Of a DNA stretch of 64,000 nt, positions 46,932 to 57,712 are shown one piece after another. Origin of the DNA: Lysobacteraceae bacterium NML93-0399. GTDB taxonomy: Bacteria; Pseudomonadota; Gammaproteobacteria; Xanthomonadales; Xanthomonadaceae. The position numbers and the translations under genes are program-made. Below the pieces are notes generated by a model that saw only the letters and a list, made by a program, of their open reading frames with translations, did not search any database and was not told the DNA's origin. How positions within the stretch are numbered: position 1 is the first letter of the stretch; each line of letters begins with the position of its first letter. The stretch covers positions 496,001-560,000 of the forward strand of contig NTJI01000001.1 in assembly GCA_002307375.1 (NCBI GenBank), written 5' to 3'.

Positions 46932-47945
46932 TCAGGCGGTTCCCGGACGTTTCGCGTCTTTGGTGCCGGTCGAAATCGGGGTCGGCGGATGGCCGGCGTC
47001 CGGGCCGGCGCCGAGCGCGGCGATGAGGTTGTCGACGGCCAGGTCAACCATCGCGCGACGCGTGGCGAGGCTGCCGCTGGCGATGTGCGGGGTCAGCACG
47101 ATGTTGTCGAGGGCGAGCAGACGTGGATTGACCGTGGGCTCGCCTTCGAACACGTCGAGCGCAGCCGACGCCAGCCGACCATTCGCCAGCGCGTCGGCCA
47201 GCGCGGTTTCATCGACGATGCCGCCGCGGGCGATGTTGGTCAGCGTCGCGGTCGGCTGCATCTTCGCCAGTGCGGCCGCGTCGACGATGTGGTGGTTCTC
47301 GGCCGAGTACGGCAACACCAGCACCAGGTGATCGGCCCGCGCGAACAGCATGTCGAAATCGACGTACTCCGCCCTGCAGTCGCGCTCGATGTCGGCCGGC
47401 AGGCGAGTGCGGTTGTGATACAGCACGCGCATGTCGAAGCCGGACGCGCGCCTGGCGATGCCCTGCCCGATCCGGCCCATGCCGAGGATGCCGAGCGTGC
47501 TGCCGTGCAGGTCGGCGCCGAGCAGGCCCTTGAAGTTCCAGCCCTGCCACTTGCCGGCGCGCAGGTGGCGTTCGGCCTCGGTGACGCGGCGCGCAGCGGC
47601 CATCATCAGCGCGAAACCGAAATCGGCCGTGGTCTCGGTCAGCACGTCGGGCGTGTTGGTCGCGACGATGCCGCGCGCATGCAGCGCCGCGACATCGAGA
47701 TTGTTGTAGCCCACGCCGACGTTGGCGACCGCGCGCAGCTTCGATGCCTCGGCGATTTCCTTCGCACCGACGCGCTCGTTGAGCGTGACCAGTGCGCCGT
47801 CGACGTCGCGCAGCGCGGCGGCGATCGTCGCGCTGTCGTGCTCGCTGACTTCGGGCACCTGCACGACGTCGAAGTGGTCGTGCAGGCGCGCGACGATGTC
47901 GTCGAACAGCGGCTGCGACACCCAGACCTTCTGTCGCTCAGACAT
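46932..47945 (-). CDS. D-2-hydroxyacid dehydrogenase (glyoxylate/hydroxypyruvate reductase-like)
   Basis: A 337-residue NAD(P)-dependent D-isomer 2-hydroxyacid dehydrogenase. The Rossmann loop [12 protein letters not shown] is central, the catalytic Arg is in [10 protein letters not shown], the Glu follows in DVFEGEP and the His is in [21 protein letters not shown] resembles glyoxylate/hydroxypyruvate reductases. The exact substrate cannot be told. ATG at 47945 overlaps the aroC end by 8 bp; a longer in-frame start lies within aroC. Confidence 0.9.
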   Translation of the reverse strand: MSERQKVWVSQPLFDDIVARLHDHFDVVQVPEVSEHDSATIAAALRDVDGALVTLNERVGAKEIAEASKLRAVANVGVGYNNLDVAALHARGIVATNTPDVLTETTADFGFALMMAAARRVTEAERHLRAGKWQGWNFKGLLGADLHGSTLGILGMGRIGQGIARRASGFDMRVLYHNRTRLPADIERDCRAEYVDFDMLFARADHLVLVLPYSAENHHIVDAAALAKMQPTATLTNIARGGIVDETALADALANGRLASAALDVFEGEPTVNPRLLALDNIVLTPHIASGSLATRRAMVDLAVDNLIAALGAGPDAGHPPTPISTGTKDAKRPGTA

Positions 47946-49056
47946 CGAAACGCCCCGGAATGCGCGGGGTGACGCTGCCGACATCGCCGCACTGCGCGCG
48001 ATGGCGCAGCGCCTGGTCCATCAGCACCAGCGCCAGCATGGCCTCGCAGATCGGCGTTGCTCGGATACCGACGCAAGGGTCGTGGCGACCGGTGGTGATC
48101 ACTTCGACCACGTTGCCGTCGGTGTCCAGGCCATCGGCCGGCAGGCGCAGGCTGGACGTGGGCTTGAACGCCGTGGACACCACGATCTGCTGCCCGGTGC
48201 TGATGCCGCCGAGCACGCCGCCGGCGTGGTTGGAGGCGAAACCCTGCGGCGTCATCAGGTCGCGGTGTTCACTGCCCCTCGAAGCGATGGACGCGAAGCC
48301 GACGCCGATCTCGACACCCTTGACCGCATTGATCGACATCATCGCCGCGGCGAGTTCGCCGTCGAGCTTGCCGTAGACCGGCTCGCCCCAGCCCGGCGGC
48401 ACGCCATCGGCGACTGCGGTCACGCGCGCGCCGACCGAATCGCCGGACTTGCGCAGCGCATCCATATAGGCCTCGAGCTCGGGCACCTGTCCGGCATCGG
48501 GCCAGAAGAAGGGATTGGATTCGACGACGCTCCAGTCGATCGCAGCGCTGTCGAACTGCGCTGGCACGATCTCCCCGAGCTGCGACAGATAGCCGTGCAC
48601 CTGCACGCCATGACGCTCGGCCAGCCATTTCTTGGCGATCACCGCCGCAGCCACGCGCATCGTGGTTTCGCGCGCGGACGAGCGCCCACCACCGCGCGGA
48701 TCGCGGATGCCGTACTTCTGCCAGTAGGCGTAGTCGGCATGCCCGGGCCGGAACTGGCGGGCGATGTTGCCGTAGTCTTTGCTGCGCGCATCGGTGTTGC
48801 GGATCAGCAGCGCGATCGGCGTACCGGTGGTCAGGCCCTCATAGACGCCGCTGAGGATCTCGACCGCGTCGGCCTCGCGTCGCGCCGACGTGTGCCGTGA
48901 CTTGCCGGTCGCCCGCCTTGCCAGATCGTGGGCGAAATCCTCGACCGTCAGCGCGATGCCCGGCGGGCAGCCGTCGACCACGCAGCCGATCGCCGGCCCG
49001 TGGCTTTCGCCGAAGGTGGTGACGGAAAACAGTTGGCCGAAGCGGTTGCTGGACAT
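47938..49056 (-). CDS. aroC: Chorismate synthase
   Basis: A 372-residue flavin-dependent enzyme forming chorismate, precursor of the aromatic amino acids. Signatures: [21 protein letters not shown] (shortened here as GESHGPAIG and DGCPPG), [12 protein letters not shown] and [11 protein letters not shown], all three PROSITE-type blocks. It precedes the hydroxyacid dehydrogenase and asd, so aromatic and aspartate-family genes are clustered. Confidence 0.97.
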   Translation of the reverse strand: MSSNRFGQLFSVTTFGESHGPAIGCVVDGCPPGIALTVEDFAHDLARRATGKSRHTSARREADAVEILSGVYEGLTTGTPIALLIRNTDARSKDYGNIARQFRPGHADYAYWQKYGIRDPRGGGRSSARETTMRVAAAVIAKKWLAERHGVQVHGYLSQLGEIVPAQFDSAAIDWSVVESNPFFWPDAGQVPELEAYMDALRKSGDSVGARVTAVADGVPPGWGEPVYGKLDGELAAAMMSINAVKGVEIGVGFASIASRGSEHRDLMTPQGFASNHAGGVLGGISTGQQIVVSTAFKPTSSLRLPADGLDTDGNVVEVITTGRHDPCVGIRATPICEAMLALVLMDQALRHRAQCGDVGSVTPRIPGRFDV

Positions 49057-49223
49057 GACAGACGCCGGGGAGCGCGGCACAAAATCGCGGGGTCGGCAAG
49101 CTTAACGCGCCTGCAGCCGTGGGTGGCCCCATGGTGTCCGGCCGAACGGCACCACAGCCCTGTCCGGCGCGCTCCTGCATAGAACATTCGCCGGCGAACC
49201 GGCGATCCCAGAAAGACGTGACC

Positions 49224-50195
49224 TCAGAACAGGCCCGCGGCCGCGCTTCCGCTCGCCGCAATCGCCCCGGCGGCCTTGCCCTCGCGCTCGGCCGCCAGCT
49301 GCGTGATCCGGGCGCTGTGGGTGACCAGGTCGTGGCGCTCGACAACGAAGATACCCATCTGGCCCACCTGGAATTCGATCCACATCAAGGGCAATTCCGG
49401 CAGCAGCTTGACCAGATGCTGCTCCGATTCGCCGACCTCGCAGATCAGCAACCCGTCCTCGGTCAGATGCAGGGGCGCGTCGCGCAGGATCTTCAGCACC
49501 AGGTCCAGACCGTCGTCGCCGGCGCGCAGGCCCATCTCGGGCTCGTAGGAATACTCCCTGGGCAGTGCGTCGGTCTCGTCGTTGGTGACGTAGGGCGGAT
49601 TGGTGACGATCAGGTCGTAGTGCTCACCCTGCAGGCCATCGAAGAGGTCGGACTTGAGGAAGCGCGTGTTGCGCACTTCGAGTCGCTGCTCGTTCTCGGC
49701 CGCGAGCGACAGCGCGTCGTCGCTCAGATCGACGCCATCGACGTGCCAGTCGGGGTTGTGATGCGCCATCGCGATGGCGATGCAGCCCGAGCCCGTGCAC
49801 AGGTCCAGCGCGCGGCGCACGTCGCGGCCGCCCAGCCAGGGCTCGAAACCGGCGAGGATGAGTTCGGCGATCGGCGAGCGCGGCACCAGCGCGCGCTTGT
49901 CGGATTTGAAGCTCAGGCCGGCGAACCAGGCCTCGCCGGTCAGATAGGCGGCCGGCACACGCTCCTCGATGCGGCGGATGAACAGCCCCAGCACGTCTTC
50001 CTTCTCGGCCAGTGTCACCCGCCCCTGACCGTAGACAGGGCTCAGGTCGTGCGGCAGGTGCAGCGCGTGCAGGGTGAGCTGGGTCGCCTCGTCGATCGCA
50101 TTGTCGTAGCTGTGGCCGAAGGTCAGCCCGGCAGCGTTGAAGCGGCTGGCGCCGTAGCGGATCAGGTCGACGATCGTCTGCAGTTCTTCGGTCAT
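49224..50195 (-). CDS. prmB: Ribosomal protein L3 glutamine methyltransferase
   Basis: A 323-residue SAM-dependent N5-glutamine methyltransferase of the HemK family. SAM loop DLCTGSGCIAIAMA and the NPPY glutamine-binding motif (IVTNPPYVTN). PrmB rather than PrmC is indicated by its length, the N-terminal TIVDLIRYGASRFNAAGL, and its place beside aroC. Start ATG at 50195. Confidence 0.94.
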   Translation of the reverse strand: MTEELQTIVDLIRYGASRFNAAGLTFGHSYDNAIDEATQLTLHALHLPHDLSPVYGQGRVTLAEKEDVLGLFIRRIEERVPAAYLTGEAWFAGLSFKSDKRALVPRSPIAELILAGFEPWLGGRDVRRALDLCTGSGCIAIAMAHHNPDWHVDGVDLSDDALSLAAENEQRLEVRNTRFLKSDLFDGLQGEHYDLIVTNPPYVTNDETDALPREYSYEPEMGLRAGDDGLDLVLKILRDAPLHLTEDGLLICEVGESEQHLVKLLPELPLMWIEFQVGQMGIFVVERHDLVTHSARITQLAAEREGKAAGAIAASGSAAAGLF

Positions 50196-50268
50196 GGCGC
50201 GGGCGGTCCGGGTACGGCGTGATGGCCGCGGATTATAGGTCACCGCCCCGCCGCGGCCGGCGCCGGTA

Positions 50269-50289
50269 CGCCGGGTATCATGCCCGGCG
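50269..50289. promoter_or_regulatory. Inverted repeat enclosing a -10-like TATCAT
   Basis: CGCCGGG-TATCATG-CCCGGCG, 19 bp before the SCO1 ATG. The loop resembles a -10 element; it may be the SCO1-psd promoter under an operator, or just an RNA stem. Confidence 0.3.
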
Positions 50290-50307
50290 ACCGACACGGA
50301 CCTGCCG

Positions 50308-50973
50308 ATGTTCAACCGGACCACCCTCGTCATCCTCTGCATCGCGCTTGCCGGCGGCCTTGGCCTGCTGGCGGCGCAGAAATTCTTCGCCGGCGGCTCG
50401 GCCACGGCGCAGCCCGAGTTGCAGGTCGTGCAGTTGTATCCGCAGCCGCGCGAACTCCCCGACTTCGCCCTGCAGCAGTCCGACGGCACCCAGTTGCTGC
50501 CCGGCGAACTCGCCGGTCACTGGACGCTGGTGTTCATCGGCTTCACCCACTGCCCCGACGTCTGTCCGATGACGCTCACCCATCTCGCCCAGGCCCAGCG
50601 CCAGTGGGAGGCATTGCCGGAAGCCACGCGCCCGCGGGTGCTGTTCGTCTCGGTCGATCCCGAGCGCGACACGCCCGAGCGCCTCGGCGATTACGCCCAC
50701 GCCTTCCATCGCGACACGCTCGCCGCCACCGCCGACGTGCCGTCGCTCGAACGCTTCACGCGCGCGCTGTCGATGGTGTTCGCCAAGGTGCCGCTCGATC
50801 GCGACGCGCCCGACGGCGCCTACACCATCGACCACAGCGCATCGCTCGCGGTGCTCGACCCGCAGGGCCGCATGGCCGGCGTGGTCTCGGGCCGTGTGCT
50901 CAACGCCGAGACGCCGCGCCCCGACGCGGTCGCCGCCGACCTGCTGCGCCTGACCACCGAGCACCGCCCATGA
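50308..50973 (+). CDS. SCO1/SenC family copper chaperone/thioredoxin-like protein
   Basis: A 221-residue membrane-anchored thioredoxin-fold protein. Helix 6-24 anchors it; the copper/redox site is C82-x3-C86 (HCPDVC) with H176 (TIDHSAS), as in Sco proteins that load Cu into cytochrome c oxidase. Its stop overlaps the psd start (ATGA), an odd partner. Role in oxidase assembly is inferred. Confidence 0.92.
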   Translation: MFNRTTLVILCIALAGGLGLLAAQKFFAGGSATAQPELQVVQLYPQPRELPDFALQQSDGTQLLPGELAGHWTLVFIGFTHCPDVCPMTLTHLAQAQRQWEALPEATRPRVLFVSVDPERDTPERLGDYAHAFHRDTLAATADVPSLERFTRALSMVFAKVPLDRDAPDGAYTIDHSASLAVLDPQGRMAGVVSGRVLNAETPRPDAVAADLLRLTTEHRP

Positions 50974-51818
50974 GTCTCGTCACCAGCCTCACCTATGCCC
51001 TGCCGCACCGTTTCCTGTCCTCGCTGGCGCGGCGGCTGGCGTATTCGCAGAATCCGCGCACGCGTCGCTGGCTGATCGACACCGTCGTGCGCCGGTTCGG
51101 TGTGGACCTGACGGAAGCGGCGAATTCCGACCCGGCGTCCTACGCAAGCTTCAATGCGTTCTTCACCCGCGCCCTGCGCGAAGGCGCACGCGTGGCCGAT
51201 GCCGACCCGCGCGCGCTGGTGATGCCGGCAGACGGCCACATCAGCCAGTGCGGCCCCATCGAGGCCGGCCGCATCTTCCAGGCCAAGGGCCAGTCGTTCA
51301 CCGTCGCCGAACTGCTGGGTGACGAGGCCGACGCCGCGCCCTTCGTGGATGGCAGCTTCGCCACGGTCTATCTGTCGCCGCGCGATTACCACCGCGTGCA
51401 CATGCCGTGGACAGGCACTCTGCGCGAGACCGTGCATGTGCCCGGGCGCCTCTTCAGCGTCGGCACCGCTGCCGTGGCGAAGGTGCCGCGCCTGTTCGCG
51501 CGCAACGAGCGCCTGGTCTGCCATTTCGACACCGACTTCGGCCCGATGGTGCAGGTGATGGTCGGCGCGCTGCTGGTGTCGGGCGTGGAAACGGTGTGGA
51601 GCGGCGAGGAAATCCCCGCCTACGGCGACCGTATCCAGCGCAAGGACTGGCGCGGCAAGGGCATCACCCTGCAGCGTTTCGAAGAGATGGCGCGCTTCAA
51701 CTACGGTTCGACGGTGATCGTGCTGCTGCCCAGGGGTGTGGCCGAACTCGACCCGTCGCTGCATGCCGAGTCGCCGGTGCGGCTGGGGCAGCGCTTGGCG
51801 ATTCGCAGCGGCGATTGA
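50970..51818 (+). CDS. psd: Phosphatidylserine decarboxylase
   Basis: A 282-residue proenzyme forming phosphatidylethanolamine at the inner membrane. The self-cleavage site producing the pyruvoyl group is G246-S247 in [10 protein letters not shown] (consensus LGST; here Y replaces L), and the triad partners D88 (PADGHIS) and H144 (HRVHMPW) are present. Start overlaps the SCO1 stop by 4 bp. A REP pair follows 44 bp after the stop. Confidence 0.95.
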   Translation: MSLVTSLTYALPHRFLSSLARRLAYSQNPRTRRWLIDTVVRRFGVDLTEAANSDPASYASFNAFFTRALREGARVADADPRALVMPADGHISQCGPIEAGRIFQAKGQSFTVAELLGDEADAAPFVDGSFATVYLSPRDYHRVHMPWTGTLRETVHVPGRLFSVGTAAVAKVPRLFARNERLVCHFDTDFGPMVQVMVGALLVSGVETVWSGEEIPAYGDRIQRKDWRGKGITLQRFEEMARFNYGSTVIVLLPRGVAELDPSLHAESPVRLGQRLAIRSGD

Positions 51819-51861
51819 GCTCTAGAGGCCCCTGACCGGTCGGAAACGCGGCGACGCCCCC

Positions 51862-51931
51862 CTGTAGGAGCGCGCTCGCGCGCGATCGGCATTGTCGGGA
51901 GAGCCACTCGCGCGCGAGCGCGCTCCTACAG
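51862..51931. repeat. Inverted REP pair (family A), locus 3
   Basis: CTGTAGGAGCGCGCTCGCGC at 51862-51885 and its inverted partner at 51908-51931 with a 22 bp spacer, between the convergent psd and lytic transglycosylase genes. Confidence 0.85.
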
Positions 51932-51986
51932 ATGCCACCCCGAGCCATCGCCGGCACGCGCGCATGTGTGCCGGCGCGGATGCGAC

Positions 51987-53537
51987 TCAGCGACTGCAGC
52001 CTTCCAGCTTCAACGTCTGCCCCTGCTTGAGCGCAAACGCCGGCGCCCGCAGCCCATTGGCCTGTGCCAGTACCAACACCTCGCAGCCGTAGCGCTGAGC
52101 AATGCGGCCGAGCGTGTCGCCACGTGCCACGCGATGGATGCGGGTCGGCTGCGGTGCCGGCGCGGCTTCCGGCGGGCGCGGTGCGGCGGCCGACGGCGGC
52201 ACCGCGGCCGGCGCGGATGCGTCGCTGGGCAGCACTTCGATTGCGCCGGTGCGCACGATCGCCGCGCGCGGATCGCTGTTGACCAGTTCGGCGGCCAGAT
52301 CGGCGCGCGCTCCGCGCACGCACCAGCGCTTGTAGAGGCTGGCCATGCGCGTGGTGCCGGCGAGCGTGGTGCCGGCGGGCAGCAGGTCGTCGGCTTCGTA
52401 ACTGGGGTTGAGATTGCGCAGCGCGCGCATGTAACCGTCGCGCGTATTGCCGTTGCCCAGGCAGATCGTCAGCTCGTAGATCGAGGCCGGACGTTCGAGC
52501 GTGAAGGTCGCGGGGCGCGCGTCGATCCTCGGGAACACCAGGCCGTATTCCTGCGGGTGCAGATACAGCCACGCCGCGGCGATCACCATCGGCACGTAGT
52601 CCTTGGTCTCGGCCGGGAACTGGTTGTAGATGTCCGGATCCCAGAAGCGGCGGCCGCTGGCTTCACGGTAGATGCGCAGCGCGCGGCCTTCGCCGCCGTT
52701 GTAGGCGGCCAGCCAGTATTCGATCTCGTTGCCGTGCTGTGCGAAGCGCTCGTTGAGGTAGACCGCGGCCGCGTCGGCGGCCATGCGCGGGTCATAGCGT
52801 GTGTCGAAACCCGTGCCGTCCGGGCCGAGGCCGAATCGGCGCCCCGTGGCCGGCATGAACTGCAGCGGGCCGGCGGCGCCGGCGCGCGAGCGCGAGTGCA
52901 CGCGGCCGTTCGATTCCTTGGCCAGGATGCCGAACAGCAGCGCCTCGGGCAGGCCGCTGCGCTTGAACGCCGGCGACATCAGGTGCTGCATGTACTGGTA
53001 GTTCTCGTGGCTGGTGATCAGCGACACGCGCATGTCGGTGAGCCAGCGGCGGATCGAGGCCTGCACCGCCGGGTTGAGCTCGACCATGCGCTTGAAGCGC
53101 TCGTCCTCGGCCAGCAGCGCCGAGGCGCTGGCCGCGGCCGGCACGTCGGCGGTCGGCAGGCCACCTTCGAGGCCGGCAACATCCGCATCGTCGGGCCCCT
53201 GCCCGGCCTGCGCATCGACATCGGCCTTGAGCAGGCGCTTGTAGGTGGTGAGCAGTTGCGGAACGCTGCAGCCGCGCTGCTTCTCGCAGGCCAGCATCAC
53301 GTCTTCCATGTCCTCGAGCGCGGCGTTGCTCGCGTCCATGCCGGCCGGATCGTCGTTGGCGATCTGCACCAGTGCCTGGCGATAGCGGCCTTCGGCGTCG
53401 AGCATGCGCTGGTTGAGGGCTTCGGCGGCCTCGCGGTCGCGCCGCGACTGTGCATTCGCGTCGGTGGCGGTGCCGGCGAGCGCCAGTGCGAGCGCGAGCG
53501 CGCCCAGGCGCAACGTCGAGGAAACGGGGTGGGCCAT
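51987..53537 (-). CDS. Lytic transglycosylase with LysM domain (MltD-like)
   Basis: A 516-residue exported murein-cleaving enzyme. Signal peptide to about residue 29, an N-terminal helical/acidic region with two Cys (82-90), the SLT domain from about 190 with catalytic E208 (ILAKESNGRVH) and AGAAGPLQFMPATG, then AAYNGGEGRALRIYREA, and a C-terminal LysM (about 468-512, HRVARGDTLGRIAQRYG). ATG at 53537 shares one base with the stop of the upstream hydrolase gene (TGATG), so they are coupled. Confidence 0.92.
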   Translation of the reverse strand: MAHPVSSTLRLGALALALALAGTATDANAQSRRDREAAEALNQRMLDAEGRYRQALVQIANDDPAGMDASNAALEDMEDVMLACEKQRGCSVPQLLTTYKRLLKADVDAQAGQGPDDADVAGLEGGLPTADVPAAASASALLAEDERFKRMVELNPAVQASIRRWLTDMRVSLITSHENYQYMQHLMSPAFKRSGLPEALLFGILAKESNGRVHSRSRAGAAGPLQFMPATGRRFGLGPDGTGFDTRYDPRMAADAAAVYLNERFAQHGNEIEYWLAAYNGGEGRALRIYREASGRRFWDPDIYNQFPAETKDYVPMVIAAAWLYLHPQEYGLVFPRIDARPATFTLERPASIYELTICLGNGNTRDGYMRALRNLNPSYEADDLLPAGTTLAGTTRMASLYKRWCVRGARADLAAELVNSDPRAAIVRTGAIEVLPSDASAPAAVPPSAAAPRPPEAAPAPQPTRIHRVARGDTLGRIAQRYGCEVLVLAQANGLRAPAFALKQGQTLKLEGCSR

Positions 53538-54913
53538 CAGGGGGTCCGGCGGACAGGGCCCGGCAGGGTAGCCCTGCCCGTCCGGGCCGGGCAAGGCGCT
53601 CGGTCGCCCGGTTGCAGATGCCGTTCGTGCGCACGCGCCCAGTCGCGCGTCTGCGTCGGCGTATGGCGTTCGAAGCCGGCGCGTTCGATCTCGGACGCGA
53701 CGGTTGGCGGCGCCTCGCGCAGGTGCTCGGCGACGAACGCACGCACCACCGCGGCCAGACCACGCGCCATCGCCTGCGGCTGCGCGTTGCCGTACCGCGC
53801 GACCGGATCGTCGCCCGGCATCAGCAGCGGCAGGTCGCTGAACGCCATATGCCGGCTGCCCGGCACCCGGATGCGCACGATGCGCGGATCGGTGCCGACA
53901 TCCACCCAGCGCTCGTAGGCGTAGTCATTGGCGTGGTAGGCCGGATCGACCGGCGTGCCGGCGTACATCGGATACGCGATCCAGTCGCCGTGCACCAGCA
54001 ACAGCGGACGGCCCACCGGCGCGTCGAACAGCGCGGGATCGAAATTGAGCCCGTCGAGACTGACCGCTGCCCTGCACGTGGTGCGCCGCGCGCAAACGGT
54101 TGCGGCGGTCGAGCCGCCGAACGACATGCCGATGATCGCCAGGCGGTCCACGTCGGTCACCGACAGCAGCGGCCGTAGCGCATCGGGGAGCGCGCCGCGT
54201 TGCAGCGCATCGATCGCGAACAGCAGATCGTCGCGCCACACCTGCTGGCTGTCGCCCAGCCGACTGCCGATCAGCGCTTTGGCATATCCGTCGAGCAGCC
54301 CGGTCCGCGTCGCATGGTCGGGCGCGTCGTGAAATGCCTTTCGCCAGGCGTTGAGTGCCGGCGCGTCGGGCGCGAGCAGCGTCTCGCGCACGGAGCCGTC
54401 CTCGAGTGCGACATCCACCGAATCGCCGGGGTGCGCAAGCGCGAGCACGACGTAACCGTCGCTGGCCAGCGACTGCGCAAGGGCCGTGTTCTGCGCCGGG
54501 TAGAGGAAGAACCCGTGATCGAGCACGACCAGCGGGAACCCGCTTGCAGGCGCCTGGGCAATGCCGGTGCCGCCACTCGCGGTCAGGCAGTCGGCCAGTG
54601 CTGCGGTTTCGGCCGGCGGATAGCCGAGATTGCGGGCGAGCGCCGGCAGCTGTACCGCGGCCTCGTCTGTTGTGAGATACGGCGCGGGCGGGCCACCCCG
54701 CAGCGCCGGAAACCAGACCCGACCGGGTAGCACGCGCGACGCGTCCGCAGGCGCACCGGACACGCCCATGCGCGTGGCGTCCTCCAGCTGGAAGGCGCGG
54801 CTGCCGACGGCGTACGAGCCATCGGGCGCAGGCAGGGCGCAGGCGAGCAGTGTCGTGGGGCACACGACGGCGGACAGGCAGAGCACGAATCCCAGCAGGC
54901 GATAACGCGCCAT
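53537..54913 (-). CDS. Alpha/beta-hydrolase, probable lipoprotein
   Basis: A 458-residue alpha/beta hydrolase resembling PAF-acetylhydrolase/dienelactone-type esterases. The nucleophile elbow is GMSFGGST near residue 263; [16 protein letters not shown] carries the oxyanion region and GSRHMAFSD the likely catalytic His. The N-terminus ends in TTLLAC, a good lipobox, suggesting a lipid-anchored enzyme. Substrate unknown. The last about 50 residues are Arg/Pro-rich. Coupled (TGATG) to the lytic transglycosylase. Confidence 0.8.
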   Translation of the reverse strand: MARYRLLGFVLCLSAVVCPTTLLACALPAPDGSYAVGSRAFQLEDATRMGVSGAPADASRVLPGRVWFPALRGGPPAPYLTTDEAAVQLPALARNLGYPPAETAALADCLTASGGTGIAQAPASGFPLVVLDHGFFLYPAQNTALAQSLASDGYVVLALAHPGDSVDVALEDGSVRETLLAPDAPALNAWRKAFHDAPDHATRTGLLDGYAKALIGSRLGDSQQVWRDDLLFAIDALQRGALPDALRPLLSVTDVDRLAIIGMSFGGSTAATVCARRTTCRAAVSLDGLNFDPALFDAPVGRPLLLVHGDWIAYPMYAGTPVDPAYHANDYAYERWVDVGTDPRIVRIRVPGSRHMAFSDLPLLMPGDDPVARYGNAQPQAMARGLAAVVRAFVAEHLREAPPTVASEIERAGFERHTPTQTRDWARAHERHLQPGDRAPCPARTGRATLPGPVRRTP

Positions 54914-55117
54914 GGCGGCATGGTTCCAGACAGATTTCGGCCATTGTGCGGCAGCACCACACGTTCCTGCAGACGCGAGCGGGCGGTGGCGCGCCTAGAA
55001 TCAGCATCCATCCGCGTTGTCATGTCTGCCCATGGATGCACTCCCCACGCCCCCGCTCAACGCCACGCCGCCGCGCACGATCTGCTGTCACCGTCTGCGT
55101 GTCCGCCGGAGGCGGCA

Positions 55118-55624
55118 ATGACCCGTTGGCGCCCACCTGCCGAAAAAAGCACCGCGCTGATCACGCCGGAAGGGCACGCGCGGTTGAAGGCCGAGCTCGA
55201 CGACCTGTGGCGCGTGCGTCGGCCCGAGGTGGTGCGCGCATTGTCGGCCGCGGCCGCGGAAGGCGATCGCTCCGAGAACGCCGAGTACAGCTATCGGAAG
55301 AAGCAGCTCGGCGAGATCGACCGGCGCGTGCGCTATCTGTCCAAGCGACTGGAGTCGCTGCGCGTGGTCGACACTGCACCGAGCGATCCCGACGCGGTGT
55401 TCTTCGGCGCGCATGTCGAGCTGGAAGACACCGACAGCGGCGAGCTGATGCGCTATCGCATCGTCGGCCCGGACGAAACCAATGCGAAGGCCGGCTGGAT
55501 CAGCATCGACTCGCCACTGGCGCGGGCGATGCTGAAAAAGCGCATCGACGACGAGTTCGAGGCGATGCTGCCGGCCGGGCCGGTGCGCTTTGCGGTGGTC
55601 GCAGTCGAGTACCGCGTGGCGTGA
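55118..55624 (+). CDS. greB: Transcription elongation factor GreB
   Basis: A 168-residue factor that stimulates RNA polymerase to cleave backtracked transcripts. N-terminal coiled coil with [17 protein letters not shown] and the acidic tip [10 protein letters not shown], then the FKBP-like C-domain ([16 protein letters not shown]). GreB rather than GreA is suggested by the WRPP start region and length. GGAGG lies before the ATG. The stop overlaps the next gene (GTGA). Confidence 0.93.
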   Translation: MTRWRPPAEKSTALITPEGHARLKAELDDLWRVRRPEVVRALSAAAAEGDRSENAEYSYRKKQLGEIDRRVRYLSKRLESLRVVDTAPSDPDAVFFGAHVELEDTDSGELMRYRIVGPDETNAKAGWISIDSPLARAMLKKRIDDEFEAMLPAGPVRFAVVAVEYRVA

Positions 55625-56175
55625 GCCTATCCGCGCGTGCCTGCCGCCGGGTGTGGGGGCCAGCACTGTTGGCACTGCTGGTCATGGCCGGCTGTGGCGG
55701 GGATACGACGCCCACAGGCGCGGTCGAACAGGCGCAGTCGACAGCGGATGCGAAGACAAGCGCGCACGCCGATCTCGCCCACCGCCTGCGGCGCTTCCTG
55801 ATCGCGCGTGCCGCGCCCGGCCAGCCACGCGACCCCGTCGCGGCCGACGACGAACGTTTCCGCCTCGGCGCGTTCTGGCGTGCGCGCACCGACACCCATC
55901 ACTTCGGCGCCGATTTCCGTACGCGCGCGGATCTCGCGCTTGCCGCGCCGGGGTCGGCACCTGCAGCCGACGCCGCGCTGCGCCACCTGCGCACGACCGT
56001 GGATGCGCGCCTGCCGGACTGGCAAGCGCTCGTCGACTACAACGCCGCCGGCACGATGCGCGACGACGATGGCGACGAGGGCCGACGCCTGCTGCCCTGG
56101 GCCATCGCCGCGCTCGATGCGATCGAAGTCGCCACCTGGGACTACGTCGATGCGGTCGAGGCTGCGCCCCGCTAG
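55621..56175 (+). CDS. Small lipoprotein of unknown function
   Basis: A 184-residue protein, GTG start overlapping the greB stop by 4 bp. Residues 1-25 form a lipoprotein signal ending in the lipobox VMAGC. The mature part is helical and charged, with [21 protein letters not shown] and WDYVDAVEA; no known domain. It is translationally tied to greB, without an obvious functional link. Confidence 0.7.
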   Translation: MSLSARACRRVWGPALLALLVMAGCGGDTTPTGAVEQAQSTADAKTSAHADLAHRLRRFLIARAAPGQPRDPVAADDERFRLGAFWRARTDTHHFGADFRTRADLALAAPGSAPAADAALRHLRTTVDARLPDWQALVDYNAAGTMRDDDGDEGRRLLPWAIAALDAIEVATWDYVDAVEAAPR

Positions 56176-56349
56176 GCGCGCGGTCGTGCGACAGACTTCG
56201 CTCTGGGGTTCAACGCGCGTCGCAAACGAGATCAAGCGCTTCAGCCGCGCGCAGGCCGGGATCTCCTAGAATCGGCGCCGGCGCATCGCCGCCCAGCCAC
56301 GTCGTTCCGACGCAGCCATCCTTCTGTCCAGTACGTTCGGATCCGCTGC

Positions 56350-57240
56350 ATGTCCCGCGCTTCGTACCGCAAGTTCCCGCTTCGTGTCTGTCGACGCACC
56401 GCCCTGTCGCCCGGCTTTGTCCGCATCACGCTGCACGGCGAATCGGTAGCCGGCATGGCGACGTATGCCCCCGATCAACGGGTGAAGCTGTTCTTTCCGC
56501 TCGCCGACGGCACGCTGCCGGCATTGCCCGACGGCGACGACTGGTACGCCGCCTATCGCGCGATGCCGGCGGCGATCCGGCCACCGATGCGCACCTACAC
56601 CATCCGCGCCCTGCGCGCGGCGCAGCGCGAGGTCGACGTCGATTTCGTGCTGCACGGCGACGGCGGCCCGGCCTCGGCCTGGGCCATGCGCGCGGGCATC
56701 GGCGATGGCCTGGTCATGCTGGCGCCGGACGCCGGCTTCGATGGCACACCGGACGGCTTCGAATGGCGGCCTCCATCCGGTCTACGCCGGGTCCTGCTGA
56801 TCGGCGACGAAACCGCGGTCCCGGCGATTGCCGGCATCCTCGAACACCTGGCCGACACGCCCGAACCGCCGCGCGTGGTCGCCTTGCTCGAAGTGCCCCG
56901 CGCCACGGACAGACTGGATCTTCGCGCGCCGGCCAGTGCCGCGCTGCACTGGCTGCCGCGTGACGGCGCCCCGCACGGCGCGCGCCTGCAGGCGGCCCTG
57001 CATCGGCTGATGCCGGCGCATCATGCGACGGATGCGGAAGCGGCGCGGCTCGAGATCGATCTCGACAGCGAGATCCTGTGGGAACGCAGCGCCGCGGGCG
57101 ATCACGGTTTCCACGCGTGGATCGCCTGCGAATCGGCCGCCGCAATGGCGATGCGACGCCACCTCATCGGTGCACTCGACATCGACAGGCGTGCAGTCGC
57201 CTGCATGGGCTACTGGCGGCTGGGCCGCGCGCTCGACTGA
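56350..57240 (+). CDS. Siderophore-interacting protein (ViuB-like flavin reductase)
   Basis: A 296-residue FAD-binding siderophore-interacting protein that reduces ferric-siderophores in the cytoplasm. FAD-binding RTYTIR near residue 80, the second domain with LLIGDETAVPAI, and the C-terminal signature ACMGYWRLGRA. A TAGAAT -10-like box lies 78 bp upstream without a convincing -35 or Fur box. Degenerate copies of its 3' end seem to occur in the following tandem repeat. Confidence 0.9.
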   Translation: MSRASYRKFPLRVCRRTALSPGFVRITLHGESVAGMATYAPDQRVKLFFPLADGTLPALPDGDDWYAAYRAMPAAIRPPMRTYTIRALRAAQREVDVDFVLHGDGGPASAWAMRAGIGDGLVMLAPDAGFDGTPDGFEWRPPSGLRRVLLIGDETAVPAIAGILEHLADTPEPPRVVALLEVPRATDRLDLRAPASAALHWLPRDGAPHGARLQAALHRLMPAHHATDAEAARLEIDLDSEILWERSAAGDHGFHAWIACESAAAMAMRRHLIGALDIDRRAVACMGYWRLGRALD

Positions 57241-57712
57241 CCGCCCCTGCAGGCGCGCGCTTGCGCGGGAAGGACATTCCCGGCACAGCCCCATCGCGCG
57301 CAAGCGCGCTCCTACAGACGAGGCTCCCGGTAGGCGCGTCTCGGAAACGTGTGCATCCACGCTCTGGCCGCCTGCGAACGCGACAGCATCACGCCGCCAC
57401 CTCATCGCAGCATTCGACTGATCGCCCCCTGTAGGAGCGCGCTCGCGCGCGAAGGGCATTCCCGGCAGAGCCCCATCGCGCGCAAGCGCGCTCCTACAGA
57501 CGGAGCCTCCCGGTAGGCGCATCTCGGAAACAAGTGCATCCACGCTCTGGCCGCCTGCGAACACGACAGCGTCAGGCCGCCACCTCATCGCAGCATTCGA
57601 CTGATCGCCCCCCTGTAGGAGCGCGTTTGCGCGCGAGGGGCATTACCGGCACAGCCTCATCGCGCGCAAGCGCGCGCCGACAGGGAGGCCGCCAGGCCGA
57701 GACGAAAGACCC
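57241..57712. repeat. Tandem ~182 bp array with REP pairs, family A locus 4
   Basis: About two and a half units, 181-183 bp apart (boundaries near 57240, 57421 and 57604). Each begins TGA-TCGCCCC, then an inverted REP pair (57248-57316, 57429-57500, 57612-57682), then a segment with CCACGCTCTGGCCGCCTGCG and CGCCACCTCATCGCAGC. The latter resembles the 3' end of the preceding gene (encoding RRHLIGALD-stop); the copies read RRHLIAAFD-stop. No ORF is supported in the array. Confidence 0.75.
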
